Positions 1-8,378 of a stretch of DNA of 30,842 nucleotides are shown here, piece after piece. Location of the stretch: NCBI GenBank assembly GCA_017455085.1, contig JAFTBT010000113.1, positions 1 to 30,842 of the forward strand, written 5' to 3'. Made by a program: the position numbers and the translations under genes. Numbering within the stretch: the stretch's first letter is position 1; each line of letters opens with the position of its first letter. This DNA is from Synergistaceae bacterium. GTDB taxonomy: Bacteria; Synergistota; Synergistia; Synergistales; Aminobacteriaceae. The notes beneath the pieces are model-generated. The model was not told the origin of the DNA, searched no databases, and saw only the letters and a list, made by a program, of their open reading frames with translations.

Positions 1-156
1 AACGTGAGTCCGGGATTTCGTGGGAATCTCATAAAGATTCGTGTGATTCGTAGCGCAATATATAGCTGCCTAGTTGAAGCCTCGTACTCCGAGAGTGAAG
101 CCGAAAACATAACGGATGATATTTTCAGCATAGTACATCACCGTCCGGAATTATGA
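1..156 (+). CDS. C-terminal end of an upstream gene (possibly type I restriction subunit HsdR)
   Basis: Reading frame 1 is open from the window edge to a TGA at 154-156, giving about 51 residues that end ...DDIFSIVHHRPEL. The stop overlaps the ATG of the next gene in an ATGA junction, so the two are translationally coupled. The visible tail is basic and then acidic-helical and has no diagnostic motif. YgjP-type metallopeptidase genes are often found directly after hsdR in type I restriction loci, and the helix-plus-acidic tail is compatible with an HsdR C-terminus. The identity is inferred from context only and the rest of the gene lies outside the window. Confidence 0.5.
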   Translation, partial: NVSPGFRGNLIKIRVIRSAIYSCLVEASYSESEAENITDDIFSIVHHRPEL

Positions 157-869
157 GCGTAATATTTTCTGTTGAAGGCATTGATATAGCCCTCACACGC
201 AAGAGCAACATCAAGAATCTATACATCCGCATAAATCCTCCTGATGGCCACGTAACAGCAAGTGCACCCGCAAGCATGAGCATTGACGCAGTGAAAGCCT
301 TCGTGATTCAGAAATGGCCGCAGATCCTGAAAGCTAGAGAGAAATTCCGCGCTCAACCCAGACAGACCAAACGCGAATACGTTTCCGGCGAGACCTGTTA
401 CTTGTGGGGTAATCCCTTCATGCTCAGGGTGTTTTACGGCGGAAAATGCAGGGTCGAAGTCTTCCGTGAAGTTATCGATATGCACGTCCCCGAAGGTGCT
501 GCACTCGAAAAACGCAAGAGAGTCCTCACGGAATGGTACAGGCAGGAACTCAAGCGTGCAGTGCCGAACCTGATGGATGACTGCTGCAAAAGAGTCGGCG
601 TGAGTATTTCCGGCTGGGCTGTCAGGAACATGCGCACACGTTGGGGGAGCTGCAACATCACGGACAGAAAAATATTGCTCAACCTTCAGCTCGTCAAGAA
701 GCCGTATAGATGCCTTGAGTACGTAGTGATTCACGAACTGGTTCACCTGCTGGAGAAGAATCACACTCATAGATTCACGAGTCTTGTAGCGAAATACTGC
801 CCTCATTGGCGGGAGAGAAAAGCCCTACTGAACTCTATGCCCCTCGACTACGTGGAGGACTGGACATAA
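153..869 (+). CDS. YgjP-like (DUF45/WLM-type) zinc metallopeptidase
   Basis: A 238-residue protein of the YgjP/SprT-like metallopeptidase group. The C-terminal third carries the diagnostic RTRWGSC motif near residue 162 and the zinc motif HELVH at 194-198. The following NHTHRF segment supplies the probable third histidine ligand. There is no signal peptide, so it should be cytoplasmic. The ATG overlaps the stop of the preceding gene (ATGA), which fixes the start and implies coupled expression. Members of this family commonly sit beside type I restriction genes, where they are suspected to act as housekeeping or defence-linked proteases; their substrate is not known. Family assignment is firm, function is not. 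Confidence 0.88.
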   Translation: MSVIFSVEGIDIALTRKSNIKNLYIRINPPDGHVTASAPASMSIDAVKAFVIQKWPQILKAREKFRAQPRQTKREYVSGETCYLWGNPFMLRVFYGGKCRVEVFREVIDMHVPEGAALEKRKRVLTEWYRQELKRAVPNLMDDCCKRVGVSISGWAVRNMRTRWGSCNITDRKILLNLQLVKKPYRCLEYVVIHELVHLLEKNHTHRFTSLVAKYCPHWRERKALLNSMPLDYVEDWT

Positions 870-926
870 CGGATCTACTCTACTCTGCGCAAAAAATATC
901 ACTCATGCTGTGAAAATATCGTGTAA

Positions 927-935
927 TGCTATAAT
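927..935 (+). promoter_or_regulatory. Extended -10 promoter for rpmB-pepA
   Basis: TGCTATAAT lies 44 bases upstream of the rpmB start: a perfect TATAAT preceded by TGn. No good -35 is present at 16-18 bases, as expected for an extended -10 promoter. The same arrangement recurs ahead of several other genes in this window. The 109-base gap between the YgjP gene and rpmB holds little else. Confidence 0.6.
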
Positions 936-978
936 TACTCAATCACAATTTTTCACACACAACGGAGGATAATATATT

Positions 979-1182
979 ATGGCTAAATTTTGTGAATGCT
1001 GCGGGCGCGGGCCTGTAGCTGGTAATGCTGTCAGCCACTCAAACCGTCATACTCGTAGACGCTGGAACATCAACCTTCAGAGCGTCAGAATCGATGCAGG
1101 AGACGGCTCAATCATGAAGGTAAAAGTCTGCACCAAGTGCCTCAAGTCCGGCTACGTGAAGCGTGCTGTCAATGCAGATTAA
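979..1182 (+). CDS. rpmB: 50S ribosomal protein L28
   Basis: A 67-residue basic protein starting MAKFCECCGRGP, the usual L28 N-terminus, followed by the conserved NAVSHSNRHTRRRW block. Two cysteine pairs (CECC near residue 5 and CTKC near residue 51) make this the zinc-ribbon form of L28. L28 binds 23S rRNA in the large subunit. The length is normal. A GGAGG Shine-Dalgarno sits about 10 bases before the ATG, and an extended -10 promoter lies upstream. The 3' end overlaps the start of pepA, so the two should share an mRNA. Confidence 0.97.
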   Translation: MAKFCECCGRGPVAGNAVSHSNRHTRRRWNINLQSVRIDAGDGSIMKVKVCTKCLKSGYVKRAVNAD

Positions 1183-2620
1183 TCACTGTAACACAAACCA
1201 GTCCGCAGATTCCATTGTAGTCCTTCTCACTGAGGAAGACTCTTTGAATCTCCCGCAGATACCATCCATTTCCGAAGGCCTCAGAGAAATTATCGCTGCC
1301 CTGTCTTCACGCAAGGATTTCACCGGCAAAAAGGGTTCTCTCTTACGTGTGCCTATGCTTGAGGGGGCTCTGTATCTCTCTGGTCTGGGAAAATCGGCCA
1401 AGTGTACGCTGAATGTGATTCGTGACGCACTGGTAAAGGCTCTCAGGACAGCAGGACGTAACCGTGCAAAAAGCTCTCTCGTACCAATGAAGCATCTTGA
1501 CCGTGAGGGCTTGGGGTTTGTTTTCGGGGAAGCTGCGGGACTTTGCGGGTATGTTTTCGACAAGTACAAGGCCAAAGGTGAGGATTATGAACCATTTGCG
1601 CTGGAAAATATATTCACGGACATAGAGGACGCTGACGGATTCAGGAAGGGGCAGATTTTTGCGGAGGCACAGATTTTTGCGCGTGAACTGATCAACGAAC
1701 CGGGATGCGCGATCTGTCCGGAGACTCTTGCGGTGAAGGCGAAAGCACTTGCTGATGAGTGCGGATTAGCGTGTGAAGTTTGGGATGAGGAGAGACTCAA
1801 AGCTGAAGGCATGGGCGGAATTTTGGCGGTCGGAAGCGGCTCAAAGAATCCCCCCAGACTCATACACCTGACGTACAGACCAGAAGGTAAACCCACGAAA
1901 AGAGTCGCGTTTGTCGGAAAAGGTATCACGTTTGACAGCGGAGGCCTGAACATTAAGCCGGACAGCTACATGCGCACGATGAAGGGCGACAAGACCGGGG
2001 CGTGCAATGTGCTTGCGATTCTGAGGGCAGCTGCGGAACTGAAGCCCAGTGTTGAGATTCACGGGTTCATGACGTGTGCGGAGAATATGCCTTCAGGGAG
2101 TGCCTACAAGCCAGATGACATTATCACTGCCCGTAATGGTAAGACCATAGAGATCGACAACACCGACGCAGAAGGAAGACTGGTGCTTGCGGATGCGCTG
2201 TGTGTTGCGAGCGAGCTGAAGCCCGATGTGATTGTGGACATGGCGACGCTGACGGGAGCGTGTGCGGTGGCGTTGGGGCAGTATCGTGCGGGGCTGTTCG
2301 TGAATGACGATGAGCTTGCGGCGAAGATTCTGGAGTGTTCTGACAGGAGGGGAGAGCCTTTGTGGAGGATGCCCCTAGAGGATGAGCATATAGCCGAGAC
2401 GCTGAAGTCGGAGTGTGCGGATCTGGTGAACTGTGGGAAACGGTACGGAGGAGCGATATTTGCGGCGATGTTCCTGAAGGAGTTTGTGGCTGAGGGGATT
2501 TTGTGGGCGCACATGGATATTGCTGGGCCGGACACTGCGGAGAAGGAGTATAGTGTGTACTCTAAGGGTATGACGGCGTTCGGAGTGAGGACGTGCCTGG
2601 AGTACGTGATGAGCCTGTAG
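1172..2620 (+). CDS. pepA: Leucyl aminopeptidase (M17 family)
   Basis: Cytosolic M17 aminopeptidase that releases N-terminal residues from peptides using two divalent metals. The catalytic half is intact: FVGKGITFDSGGLNIKP carries the metal-binding Lys and Asp, MKGDKTGA the next Asp, and NTDAEGRLVLADAL is the family signature with metal-binding Asp and Glu plus the catalytic Arg. Length (482 residues) is typical. I chose ATG 1172 (MQINHCNT...). A GTG at 1163 in the same frame would add three residues. Either start overlaps the end of rpmB (11 or 20 bases), and the Shine-Dalgarno is weak, which suggests coupling to rpmB translation. M17 enzymes usually form hexamers. Confidence 0.95.
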   Translation: MQINHCNTNQSADSIVVLLTEEDSLNLPQIPSISEGLREIIAALSSRKDFTGKKGSLLRVPMLEGALYLSGLGKSAKCTLNVIRDALVKALRTAGRNRAKSSLVPMKHLDREGLGFVFGEAAGLCGYVFDKYKAKGEDYEPFALENIFTDIEDADGFRKGQIFAEAQIFARELINEPGCAICPETLAVKAKALADECGLACEVWDEERLKAEGMGGILAVGSGSKNPPRLIHLTYRPEGKPTKRVAFVGKGITFDSGGLNIKPDSYMRTMKGDKTGACNVLAILRAAAELKPSVEIHGFMTCAENMPSGSAYKPDDIITARNGKTIEIDNTDAEGRLVLADALCVASELKPDVIVDMATLTGACAVALGQYRAGLFVNDDELAAKILECSDRRGEPLWRMPLEDEHIAETLKSECADLVNCGKRYGGAIFAAMFLKEFVAEGILWAHMDIAGPDTAEKEYSVYSKGMTAFGVRTCLEYVMSL

Positions 2621-2643
2621 TGAGATGATCAGTGATTCCGTAG

Positions 2644-2653
2644 CCCCCCCCCC
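2644..2653 (+). repeat. Poly-C tract
   Basis: Ten consecutive C residues lie 24 bases after the pepA stop, in the 150-base gap before the lyase gene. The tract is outside any gene I can support. Confidence 0.9.
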
Positions 2654-2697
2654 ATCCAGTAATTTACGCAGTTCTGAATTAGTATATAGTACATTCT

Positions 2698-2750
2698 GCC
2701 GTGAATGGTTTGCAGTCGTGAATGGCTGTGAGTCGTTCACGGCTTTGTTG
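2698..2750 (+). terminator. Possible terminator-like inverted repeat
   Basis: GCCGTGAA (2698-2705) pairs with TTCACGGC (2736-2743) as an 8-bp stem around a 30-base loop. The loop itself repeats the CGTGAATGG element. The T-rich run after the stem (TTTGTTG) is poor, so this could be a weak terminator or merely an mRNA fold before the next gene. No other feature is seen in 2621-2770. Confidence 0.3.
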
Positions 2751-2770
2751 TGCCTTCAGGAGGAATGATG

Positions 2771-3553
2771 ATGCTCAGAAGTATGCTGTTTGTCCCTTCA
2801 AGAGAAAAGACCCTCAGAAAAATTCACACCCTCGATGCTGATGCGTATATCCTCGACCTTGAGGACAGTATCGCTCCGGACATGAAGCCCCTAGCCCTGA
2901 AATATGCCGCCGAATTTCTGGAGACGTATCCGGAACAGAGAATATATATCCGCGTTGACAGAGCTTTTCTCGCCGAACAGATAGAGACTCTCAGGGCGTA
3001 CAGGTTTGACGGGTATATGCTGCCGAAGTTCGAGAGTCCGGAAGAGTTCGCAGGGTTTGAGCAGGAACTTTCTCGCAGGGACAATATCGCGCTGGTGGAG
3101 ACTCCTTTAGGGATGGTGAACCTGAAGGGAATTGCAGGGTGTGTGTGGGTGAAGGCAGTGGCTTTTGGTGCTGAGGACTACACCGCCGCCGTGAACATGG
3201 AGAACAGAGCAGAGTACCTCACCGGCATAAAGAGCAGGATAGTCATGTTCGCAAAAGCGTTCGGGAAGTGTGCGGTTGATACGCCGTTCATGAATCTGAA
3301 GGATGAGGCGAGATTTCTTGCTGAGGCCAATATTTCGGCAGATATGGGCTTTGACGCGAAAATGGCGGTGCATCCTAAACAGTGCAGTGTGATCAATGAA
3401 GTGTTCTTGCGCAGGAATGACTCGGGTTTTATGCGTGAGGTCATACGGCGTTATGAGGAGAGCGGAGGCGGAGCGGTGAGCATTGGCGGGAAAATCTACG
3501 AACAGATGCATATTGCGCGCTTCAGGAAGATTCTGGAACAGGAGGATGATTAG
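2771..3553 (+). CDS. HpcH/HpaI (CitE-like) aldolase/citrate lyase family protein
   Basis: A 260-residue TIM-barrel lyase of the CitE/malyl-CoA lyase type, which cleaves or forms C-C bonds next to a CoA thioester. It opens with RSMLFVPS, then DADAYILDLEDSIAP (substrate and Mg region), a conserved RVDR arginine, ALVETPLGM (Mg-binding Glu) and AFGAEDYTAA (Mg-binding Asp). Three consecutive ATGs at 2765, 2768 and 2771 follow AGGAGG at 2758-2763. The third is best spaced (7 bases) and starts just before the conserved RSMLF. No citD/citF partners are nearby, so it is not part of a classical citrate lyase operon and the substrate is unknown. The next gene starts within 2 bases of its stop. Confidence 0.85.
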   Translation: MLRSMLFVPSREKTLRKIHTLDADAYILDLEDSIAPDMKPLALKYAAEFLETYPEQRIYIRVDRAFLAEQIETLRAYRFDGYMLPKFESPEEFAGFEQELSRRDNIALVETPLGMVNLKGIAGCVWVKAVAFGAEDYTAAVNMENRAEYLTGIKSRIVMFAKAFGKCAVDTPFMNLKDEARFLAEANISADMGFDAKMAVHPKQCSVINEVFLRRNDSGFMREVIRRYEESGGGAVSIGGKIYEQMHIARFRKILEQEDD

Positions 3554-3554
3554 C

Positions 3555-4127
3555 GTGTATCTTTACGGAAAAAAAGTAGTACTCCGAGCGGTTGAGGAGG
3601 AAGATATAGAGATGCTGAGGGAACTCACAAACAGCCCGGACTTCGAGAAAATGATAACAGGCTGGTCGTTTCCGGTCTCTAGGAAGGATCAACACGAGTG
3701 GTTCATGAACTGCAAGAACAGTGACTCGCGTTTGAGGTTCACGATCGTAACGGAGCAGGATGGAGCTGTAGGGATGATAGGCCTTCGGGATATAGACTGG
3801 AAAAACGGATCGGCTTCGGGCTTGGGCATGAGGATAGCCAGAAAAGAAATCAGGACACGCGGCCTTGCTACTGATGCGTGGATGACGTTGATGCGGTATG
3901 CGTTTGATGAACTGAGGCTGAACAGGATTAACGGCTCGGCCATAGAGTACAATGCGGCTTCGTTGAGAGTCTGCGAAAAGGTCGGCTTCAAGGTTGAGGG
4001 AGTCCAGCGCAAAGCAGTGTACAAGGACGGGAAGTATCACGATGTTGTGATGATGGGCTGCCTGAGGAGCGACTATGAAGAACTCATAGCGAGTAATCAC
4101 TATTGGGATAATGATACTAAAGCATGA
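3555..4127 (+). CDS. GNAT-family N-acetyltransferase (RimJ/RimL-like)
   Basis: A 190-residue acetyltransferase that moves acetyl from acetyl-CoA to an amine. It begins VYLYGKKVVLRAVEEEDIE, typical of the RimJ/RimL-like group, continues through GMIGLRDIDW, and ends with the NAASLRVCEKVGFKVEG block that forms the C-terminal CoA-binding part. The GTG at 3555 is preferred because AGGAGG (3540-3545) is 9 bases away, while the in-frame ATG at 3546 would touch the Shine-Dalgarno. The start lies just past the stop of the lyase gene and the 3' end overlaps the next ATG (ATGA), so three genes form one unit. Substrate unknown. Confidence 0.88.
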   Translation: MYLYGKKVVLRAVEEEDIEMLRELTNSPDFEKMITGWSFPVSRKDQHEWFMNCKNSDSRLRFTIVTEQDGAVGMIGLRDIDWKNGSASGLGMRIARKEIRTRGLATDAWMTLMRYAFDELRLNRINGSAIEYNAASLRVCEKVGFKVEGVQRKAVYKDGKYHDVVMMGCLRSDYEELIASNHYWDNDTKA

Positions 4128-4819
4128 TCGGATACATTTCTGACAGCGCAAGGGTGAAAGATTCTGTGTACCCTGAGAGTGTGAGGCTATACCGTAATGC
4201 TGTGCTGAGCGACTCTGTATGCGGGGAAAATGTCTCTGTAGGCGACGACACCGTGATAGAACGCTCAAGGCTGGGAAACTACTGCGCGATCAACAGGCGA
4301 AGCTACATCAATGACAGCATAATCGGGGATTTCTCGTACAGCGGCATAAACACGACGATAAATTTTGCCTCGATTGGGAAATTCTGCTCAATAGCCCGCA
4401 ATGTCGACATAGGAGGTTTTGACCACGACTACAGGAAAGTTACGACTATGCCGGCGTTCAGATTCAGGCAGATGATTTCAGGGACAAAGCCCGAAACTCA
4501 GCATGAAGAACTCTGCGTGATAGGCAATGACGTGTGGATTGCGGCAGGGGTGAATATTCTTCACGGCGCAAGTATCGGGAACGGGGCAGTGATCGGAGCG
4601 GGATCTGTGGTTACGCGAGATGTGCCGGCGTACGCTGTAGCTGTGGGAGTGCCTGCGAGAGTGATCAAGTACCGTTTTCCTGAGGAGTATATAGCGGAAC
4701 TTGAGGGCATAAAGTGGTGGGACTGGCCGCATGATGTCATAATCAGGAATATGGATTTTCTGCTGAACTCGGAGATGAATGTACAGACTATCCGACGCAT
4801 GAAAGATATTGCTGGATAA
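4124..4819 (+). CDS. Hexapeptide-repeat acetyltransferase (xenobiotic/CatB-like)
   Basis: A 231-residue left-handed beta-helix acyltransferase. Imperfect hexapeptide repeats run through residues of about 20-105 and again around 140-175 (VIGNDVWIAAGVNILHGASIGNG and the GAGSVVTRDVPAYAVAVGVPARVIKYRF block). A long insertion contains GFDHDYRKVTT, whose His fits the catalytic position of xenobiotic acetyltransferases. CatB-type enzymes acetylate chloramphenicol or streptogramins, but many relatives acetylate sugars, so resistance should not be assumed. The ATG overlaps the GNAT stop (ATGA), and the pair may modify the same kind of metabolite. A terminator follows directly. Confidence 0.87.
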   Translation: MIGYISDSARVKDSVYPESVRLYRNAVLSDSVCGENVSVGDDTVIERSRLGNYCAINRRSYINDSIIGDFSYSGINTTINFASIGKFCSIARNVDIGGFDHDYRKVTTMPAFRFRQMISGTKPETQHEELCVIGNDVWIAAGVNILHGASIGNGAVIGAGSVVTRDVPAYAVAVGVPARVIKYRFPEEYIAELEGIKWWDWPHDVIIRNMDFLLNSEMNVQTIRRMKDIAG

Positions 4820-4825
4820 ACAAAG

Positions 4826-4862
4826 CCCCCTTGCCATGAAAGACGAGGGGGAGAATTTTCTC
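4826..4862. terminator. Bidirectional terminator between converging operons
   Basis: CCCCCT (4826-4831) pairs with AGGGGG (4846-4851), followed by the perfect palindrome GAGAATTTTCTC (4851-4862), which provides a T-rich tail on both strands. It lies between the stop of the hexapeptide acetyltransferase and the oppositely oriented last antiporter gene. Confidence 0.55.
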
Positions 4863-4876
4863 TATGTCTCTGTGAA

Positions 4877-4944
4877 TGTGAGGCTATCCGGCGACGTTAG
4901 ACCTACACCAGAACGAGATTGTTGTGAGGCTATCCGCCAACGTT
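4877..4944. repeat. Two-copy 22-base direct repeat
   Basis: TGTGAGGCTATCCG occurs at 4877-4890 and 4923-4936. The similarity extends to 20 of 22 bases in each copy (ending ACGTT), and the spacing is 46 bases. Both copies lie in the short gap between the terminator and the stop of mnhD. Only two copies are present, so it is not a CRISPR array. Confidence 0.8.
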
Positions 4945-4950
4945 TGAGGG

Positions 4951-6438
4951 TTATAGCAATACAGGCAGTATCTTACTACCAACAAAGTCCACTATCCACC
5001 CGCCGAATAATCCTGTCAACACAGCTCCAGCACTCAACACCAACAGCGGCACCTTCATGTTCACCGTCAACTTCAACGGCACTACTCGCTCGTAGTCGTA
5101 ATCCTCGCCAGGAAAAAACGCATCCGTCACTATCGGCAACAAATACCCCGCCGTCAGCAGCGCACTCACCATCAACACACCTATTCCCACTACTCCCAAC
5201 GTCCCCAGCTTCAACGCTCCAAGTGCCATGTACCACTTCGCCGCAAACCCCCCGCTTATCGGAAGTCCTATCAGCGACACAGATGCCAGCGCAAAACACG
5301 TCATCGTTATCGGCAATTCCTTTCCCACTCCGCGCAACTGGTCAGCATAGTGGTAATTCACTCCCTGCATCGTGAAGTAGATCACTACCCCCGCGCTCAG
5401 GAACAGGCAGCTCTTCGCCATAGAATGCGCCGCTATCTGCAACACCGCCCCACGAATCCCGTCCGCATTCAGCAGCATCATCGCAAACACCACGTACGAC
5501 ACCTGACTCACACTCGACCACGCTATCCGCTTCTTCAGGTGCTTCTCGATATACGCCATCATCGACCCCGTGAATATCGTCAGCAACGCCATACTCAGCA
5601 GCGCAGTCTGTACCCATGTCCCGCGCAGAAACTCATCACCCACTACGTAATACACCACCCGGAACATCGCTATCACTCCTGCCTTCGTGATCAGCCCTGA
5701 CAGTACAGCACTCGCAGGAGTTGGAGCTTGGGGGTGCGCTGTCGGTAGCCATGCGTGCAGCGGAACCATCCCAGCCTTCGCACCAAAACCCAGCAGAGTC
5801 AGAAACGTTACTGTCAGCAGCATACCTTCGTTGTGTTCAGCAGATATCTTCGCCATGTCCAGCACGCCACCGGGTGAAAACTCCATAGAGACACCGTACA
5901 CCTGAAAGAAAAAGAATCCTCCCAGTGCTAAAGCAGCTCCCACTAACGAATACAGCAGGTACGATACCGTTGCCCTTATCGACTCGCGCTTCTGTGAGTG
6001 CATAACCAGCGGCAGAGTCAGAAACGTCATCAGCTCGTAAAACAGGTACAGAGTCAGCAAGTTCGCAGCACATGCCACTCCAATCAATACCCCGAACGTC
6101 GACAGAAAGAACGCGTAGAATCTATCAACCGGAGGCCTCTTCCTCAGGTACTCAAACGCATACAGACTCACCAGCGGCCAGATAAACGCCACTAAACACG
6201 CAAACGCCCTCGCAGGATAGTCAAACCGGAACGCTATCGACAATGTAGGTGTCAGCCTCCAGAGTACTATCAACTCTTCAGGTGTTATACATGCCGACAC
6301 AAACGTTACTATTGACGTTATCAGGGTCATCACTCCGACGTATATATGCCTGTCCTCGAAGATCGGCCGCGCAAATAATGCAAACCCCGTGAATATAGGG
6401 AACACTATCGGCACAAGAGTAAGATATATATTACTCAT
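4951..6438 (-). CDS. mnhD: Mrp/Mbh-type antiporter subunit D (NuoN/NuoM-like), distal copy
   Basis: A 495-residue polytopic membrane protein of the proton-conducting transporter family shared by Mrp antiporters, complex I and membrane-bound hydrogenases. The conserved glutamate of the family sits in LYLFYELMT, followed by the lysine-containing GAKAGMVPLHAWLPTAHP segment and a later KRIAWSSVSQ block. Both are hallmarks of the ion-translocating half-channels. It starts with ATG overlapping the TGA of the preceding paralog (ATGA) and is the last gene of the operon, before a terminator near 4850. Two D-type subunits replace the large MnhA of classical Mrp systems. Confidence 0.9.
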   Translation of the reverse strand: MSNIYLTLVPIVFPIFTGFALFARPIFEDRHIYVGVMTLITSIVTFVSACITPEELIVLWRLTPTLSIAFRFDYPARAFACLVAFIWPLVSLYAFEYLRKRPPVDRFYAFFLSTFGVLIGVACAANLLTLYLFYELMTFLTLPLVMHSQKRESIRATVSYLLYSLVGAALALGGFFFFQVYGVSMEFSPGGVLDMAKISAEHNEGMLLTVTFLTLLGFGAKAGMVPLHAWLPTAHPQAPTPASAVLSGLITKAGVIAMFRVVYYVVGDEFLRGTWVQTALLSMALLTIFTGSMMAYIEKHLKKRIAWSSVSQVSYVVFAMMLLNADGIRGAVLQIAAHSMAKSCLFLSAGVVIYFTMQGVNYHYADQLRGVGKELPITMTCFALASVSLIGLPISGGFAAKWYMALGALKLGTLGVVGIGVLMVSALLTAGYLLPIVTDAFFPGEDYDYERVVPLKLTVNMKVPLLVLSAGAVLTGLFGGWIVDFVGSKILPVLL

Positions 6439-7943
6439 AGTACATTCACTCCCCTCGTTATGAGCCTCAGCAGTGGCATGAAGAATAACCCCAAGTAGAA
6501 GTTCAGCGTTATGAATATCAGCATTATGAAGTTATACAGGGCTGTAGGTTTCGGAGCATGAGCCAAGTTTTTGTTCTCGTCCTTGCTGTGAGTCACGATC
6601 ACTATCACCGCAGGAACATAGTACAGTGCATTCAACACCGAGCTAGTCGCCAGTGCAGCCAATGCCCACGCAGTAAATGGGCTGTCGAACGCCGCAAGCA
6701 ATAGGCTCAATTTCGAGGCAAACCCAGCAAACGAAGGTACTCCCATCATAGAGAAAGCTCCCGCAATCAGGCCTAACCCTGCCCAGCGATTCACGTGGAA
6801 TGTCCCCATCAGGGCGTGAAGTCCCTTGTTGTGTCCGGCGGCATTGCTGAGTTCTCCGGCTGACGTACACAGCATAGGCTTCACACACGCATGGACGATT
6901 ATGTGCAGGCACGCAGCAGCTACTCCGGCGGTGGTGTTCATGCCCACACCGAGAAATATATACCCCACCTGCGCGACACTCGACCACGCAATCATTCTCT
7001 TCACGTTCTTTTGCCTGATAGCATGAAGTGACCCCATAATCATCGACAACACACCAAGAATGAATATCACCGTGTCCATCCTGAGGGCATGTATCACGTC
7101 AGCACCGAATACCCTGTAGAATATCTTGATGAGCGTAAATATATGTCCCTTCAGCACCAATCCCGATAACATTGCACTCGATACGTTAGTCGAACTTCCG
7201 TGTGCATCCGGCAGCCACGACCCGAACGGGTACAGCGCACTCTTCACCGCAAGCCCCACAGTCACCAGCGCAAGAGCAACCGTCAGCGGCATCATGTAGC
7301 TGTTTGTGGAGACCAGCACCCGAATCGCGTTGTGCATATTCTGCATCGACAAATGCCCCGTCAGGCCGTAAAGTAAACATATCGCTATCATCACCAGCCC
7401 AGACCCCACAAGACTCATCATCATGTAGCGGAGGGCAGCCCTCACGTTTTCGGGGGTGTCCTTCACGGCGACTATTGCACATGCAGCTATGGTGTTGATC
7501 TCGATGAATAAATACGCCGTAAAAATGTCGTTGGTATATGTCAAGGCCAAGAGCGAGGCTGTCAGGAGATTCACCAGTACGCAGAAAAGATTTCGCCTAG
7601 CTGGGAGTATGTCCTCCTGCGTGGATGAGAAGTTGCCCAGAATCGAGAGTAACATTGCTGTGCTGAAGGAAAAGGCTAGTATTGCCTCAAGCGGTCCGGC
7701 TCGTAACTCGTTGCCCCATGGTGCGGGGAATTTCCCGAGCGAAAAGGTGAACGTTATACTCTGCCCGGAGTTCGTCAGCGCGTAGATCAGGTATGCAGAC
7801 AGAATCATTATTGCACCGATAACCCAGCACGATAACTTTTCCGGAAGCCTGTGCTTGTTGGGAAGTATGGGCGTGATTATCGCGGCTAGCATCATCAAGA
7901 ATATACTGATGAAGGGTATGTTGTAGGCTAATACATCAGTCAT
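6435..7943 (-). CDS. mnhD: Mrp/Mbh-type antiporter subunit D (NuoM/NuoN-like), proximal copy
   Basis: A 502-residue membrane protein paralogous to the following gene. It shows FTAYLFIEINT with the conserved glutamate, the AVKSALYPFGSWLPDAH segment with the channel lysine, and KRMIAWSSVAQVGYI. About 14 hydrophobic segments are visible. It should carry one H+ or Na+ translocation channel in the assembled complex. Its ATG overlaps the mnhC stop (ATGA) and its own stop overlaps the next ATG, so stoichiometric coupled translation is likely. Family assignment is firm. Which of the two D copies corresponds to MrpA-like or MrpD-like function cannot be decided here. Confidence 0.9.
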   Translation of the reverse strand: MTDVLAYNIPFISIFLMMLAAIITPILPNKHRLPEKLSCWVIGAIMILSAYLIYALTNSGQSITFTFSLGKFPAPWGNELRAGPLEAILAFSFSTAMLLSILGNFSSTQEDILPARRNLFCVLVNLLTASLLALTYTNDIFTAYLFIEINTIAACAIVAVKDTPENVRAALRYMMMSLVGSGLVMIAICLLYGLTGHLSMQNMHNAIRVLVSTNSYMMPLTVALALVTVGLAVKSALYPFGSWLPDAHGSSTNVSSAMLSGLVLKGHIFTLIKIFYRVFGADVIHALRMDTVIFILGVLSMIMGSLHAIRQKNVKRMIAWSSVAQVGYIFLGVGMNTTAGVAAACLHIIVHACVKPMLCTSAGELSNAAGHNKGLHALMGTFHVNRWAGLGLIAGAFSMMGVPSFAGFASKLSLLLAAFDSPFTAWALAALATSSVLNALYYVPAVIVIVTHSKDENKNLAHAPKPTALYNFIMLIFITLNFYLGLFFMPLLRLITRGVNVL

Positions 7944-8374
7944 GCTAACACGTCCTGTTCTGCCTGCGAGATTCTGGCCTCGATATCGCTTTGCTGTTCG
8001 GTCATGCGGATTAGTGCCTCGTCAATGTTCAGAGTCCCGTAGTGTTCGTAGAGCTTGAGGGTCAGTGCAAGAGCTGCCGCAGTTACGCTGACGCTGACGA
8101 TCATCCCCGTGAGTAGCAGACTTGTCGGAAGGGGGTTGACGTACATTTCTGGGTTAGTGAGCCATCCGCCGCCTTCTGCCTGAAGCAGAATCGGTGCTGC
8201 ACGTCCGGCAACATAGCCCTTCGCGGCCAAGAACATGTATATCGCCGTGTCCATGATGTTGAGGCCGATGATTTTCTTGATGAGATTTCGCTGAAGTAGT
8301 AAGTTCGTTAAGCCTATGCCGGAAAGAATCACAGCTGCGGCTTCGTAATGGTTAAGCAGTAATTTCTCGAGCAT
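7940..8374 (-). CDS. mnhC: Mrp antiporter subunit C (NuoK-like)
   Basis: A 144-residue protein with three hydrophobic segments in the NuoK/MnhC pattern: HYEAAAVILSGIGLTNLL, then NLIKKIIGLNIMDTAIYMF (the conserved LIKKIIGLNI block), then LLLTGMIVSVSVTAAAL. The C-terminal acidic helix (EALIRMTEQQSDIEARI) is longer than in many homologs. I moved the start from an upstream in-frame codon at 8407 to ATG 8374, which lies 4 bases after the mnhB stop and matches the family N-terminus. The stop overlaps the ATG of the proximal mnhD. Confidence 0.9.
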   Translation of the reverse strand: MLEKLLLNHYEAAAVILSGIGLTNLLLQRNLIKKIIGLNIMDTAIYMFLAAKGYVAGRAAPILLQAEGGGWLTNPEMYVNPLPTSLLLTGMIVSVSVTAAALALTLKLYEHYGTLNIDEALIRMTEQQSDIEARISQAEQDVLA

Positions 8375-8378
8375 GTTC

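Noticed and set aside
219..806. 195-codon antisense frame inside the YgjP gene
   Set aside because: The + strand protein carries the HExxH and RTRWGSC motifs; the antisense product shows no family features.
3522..4268. 248-codon antisense frame across the two acetyltransferases
   Set aside because: Both + strand proteins have clear family motifs and coupled starts; the antisense frame spans their junction and resembles nothing.
4124..4819. Chloramphenicol resistance gene
   Set aside because: The fold fits xenobiotic acetyltransferases, but many relatives acetylate sugars and nothing in context points to resistance.
4877..4944. Possible CRISPR array
   Set aside because: Only two imperfect copies with one 24-base spacer, no cas genes and no leader.
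4809..5375. Open + strand frame of 188 codons across the end of mnhD
   Set aside because: Low-complexity Ser/Thr/Pro translation antisense to a well-conserved antiporter gene; a shadow frame.
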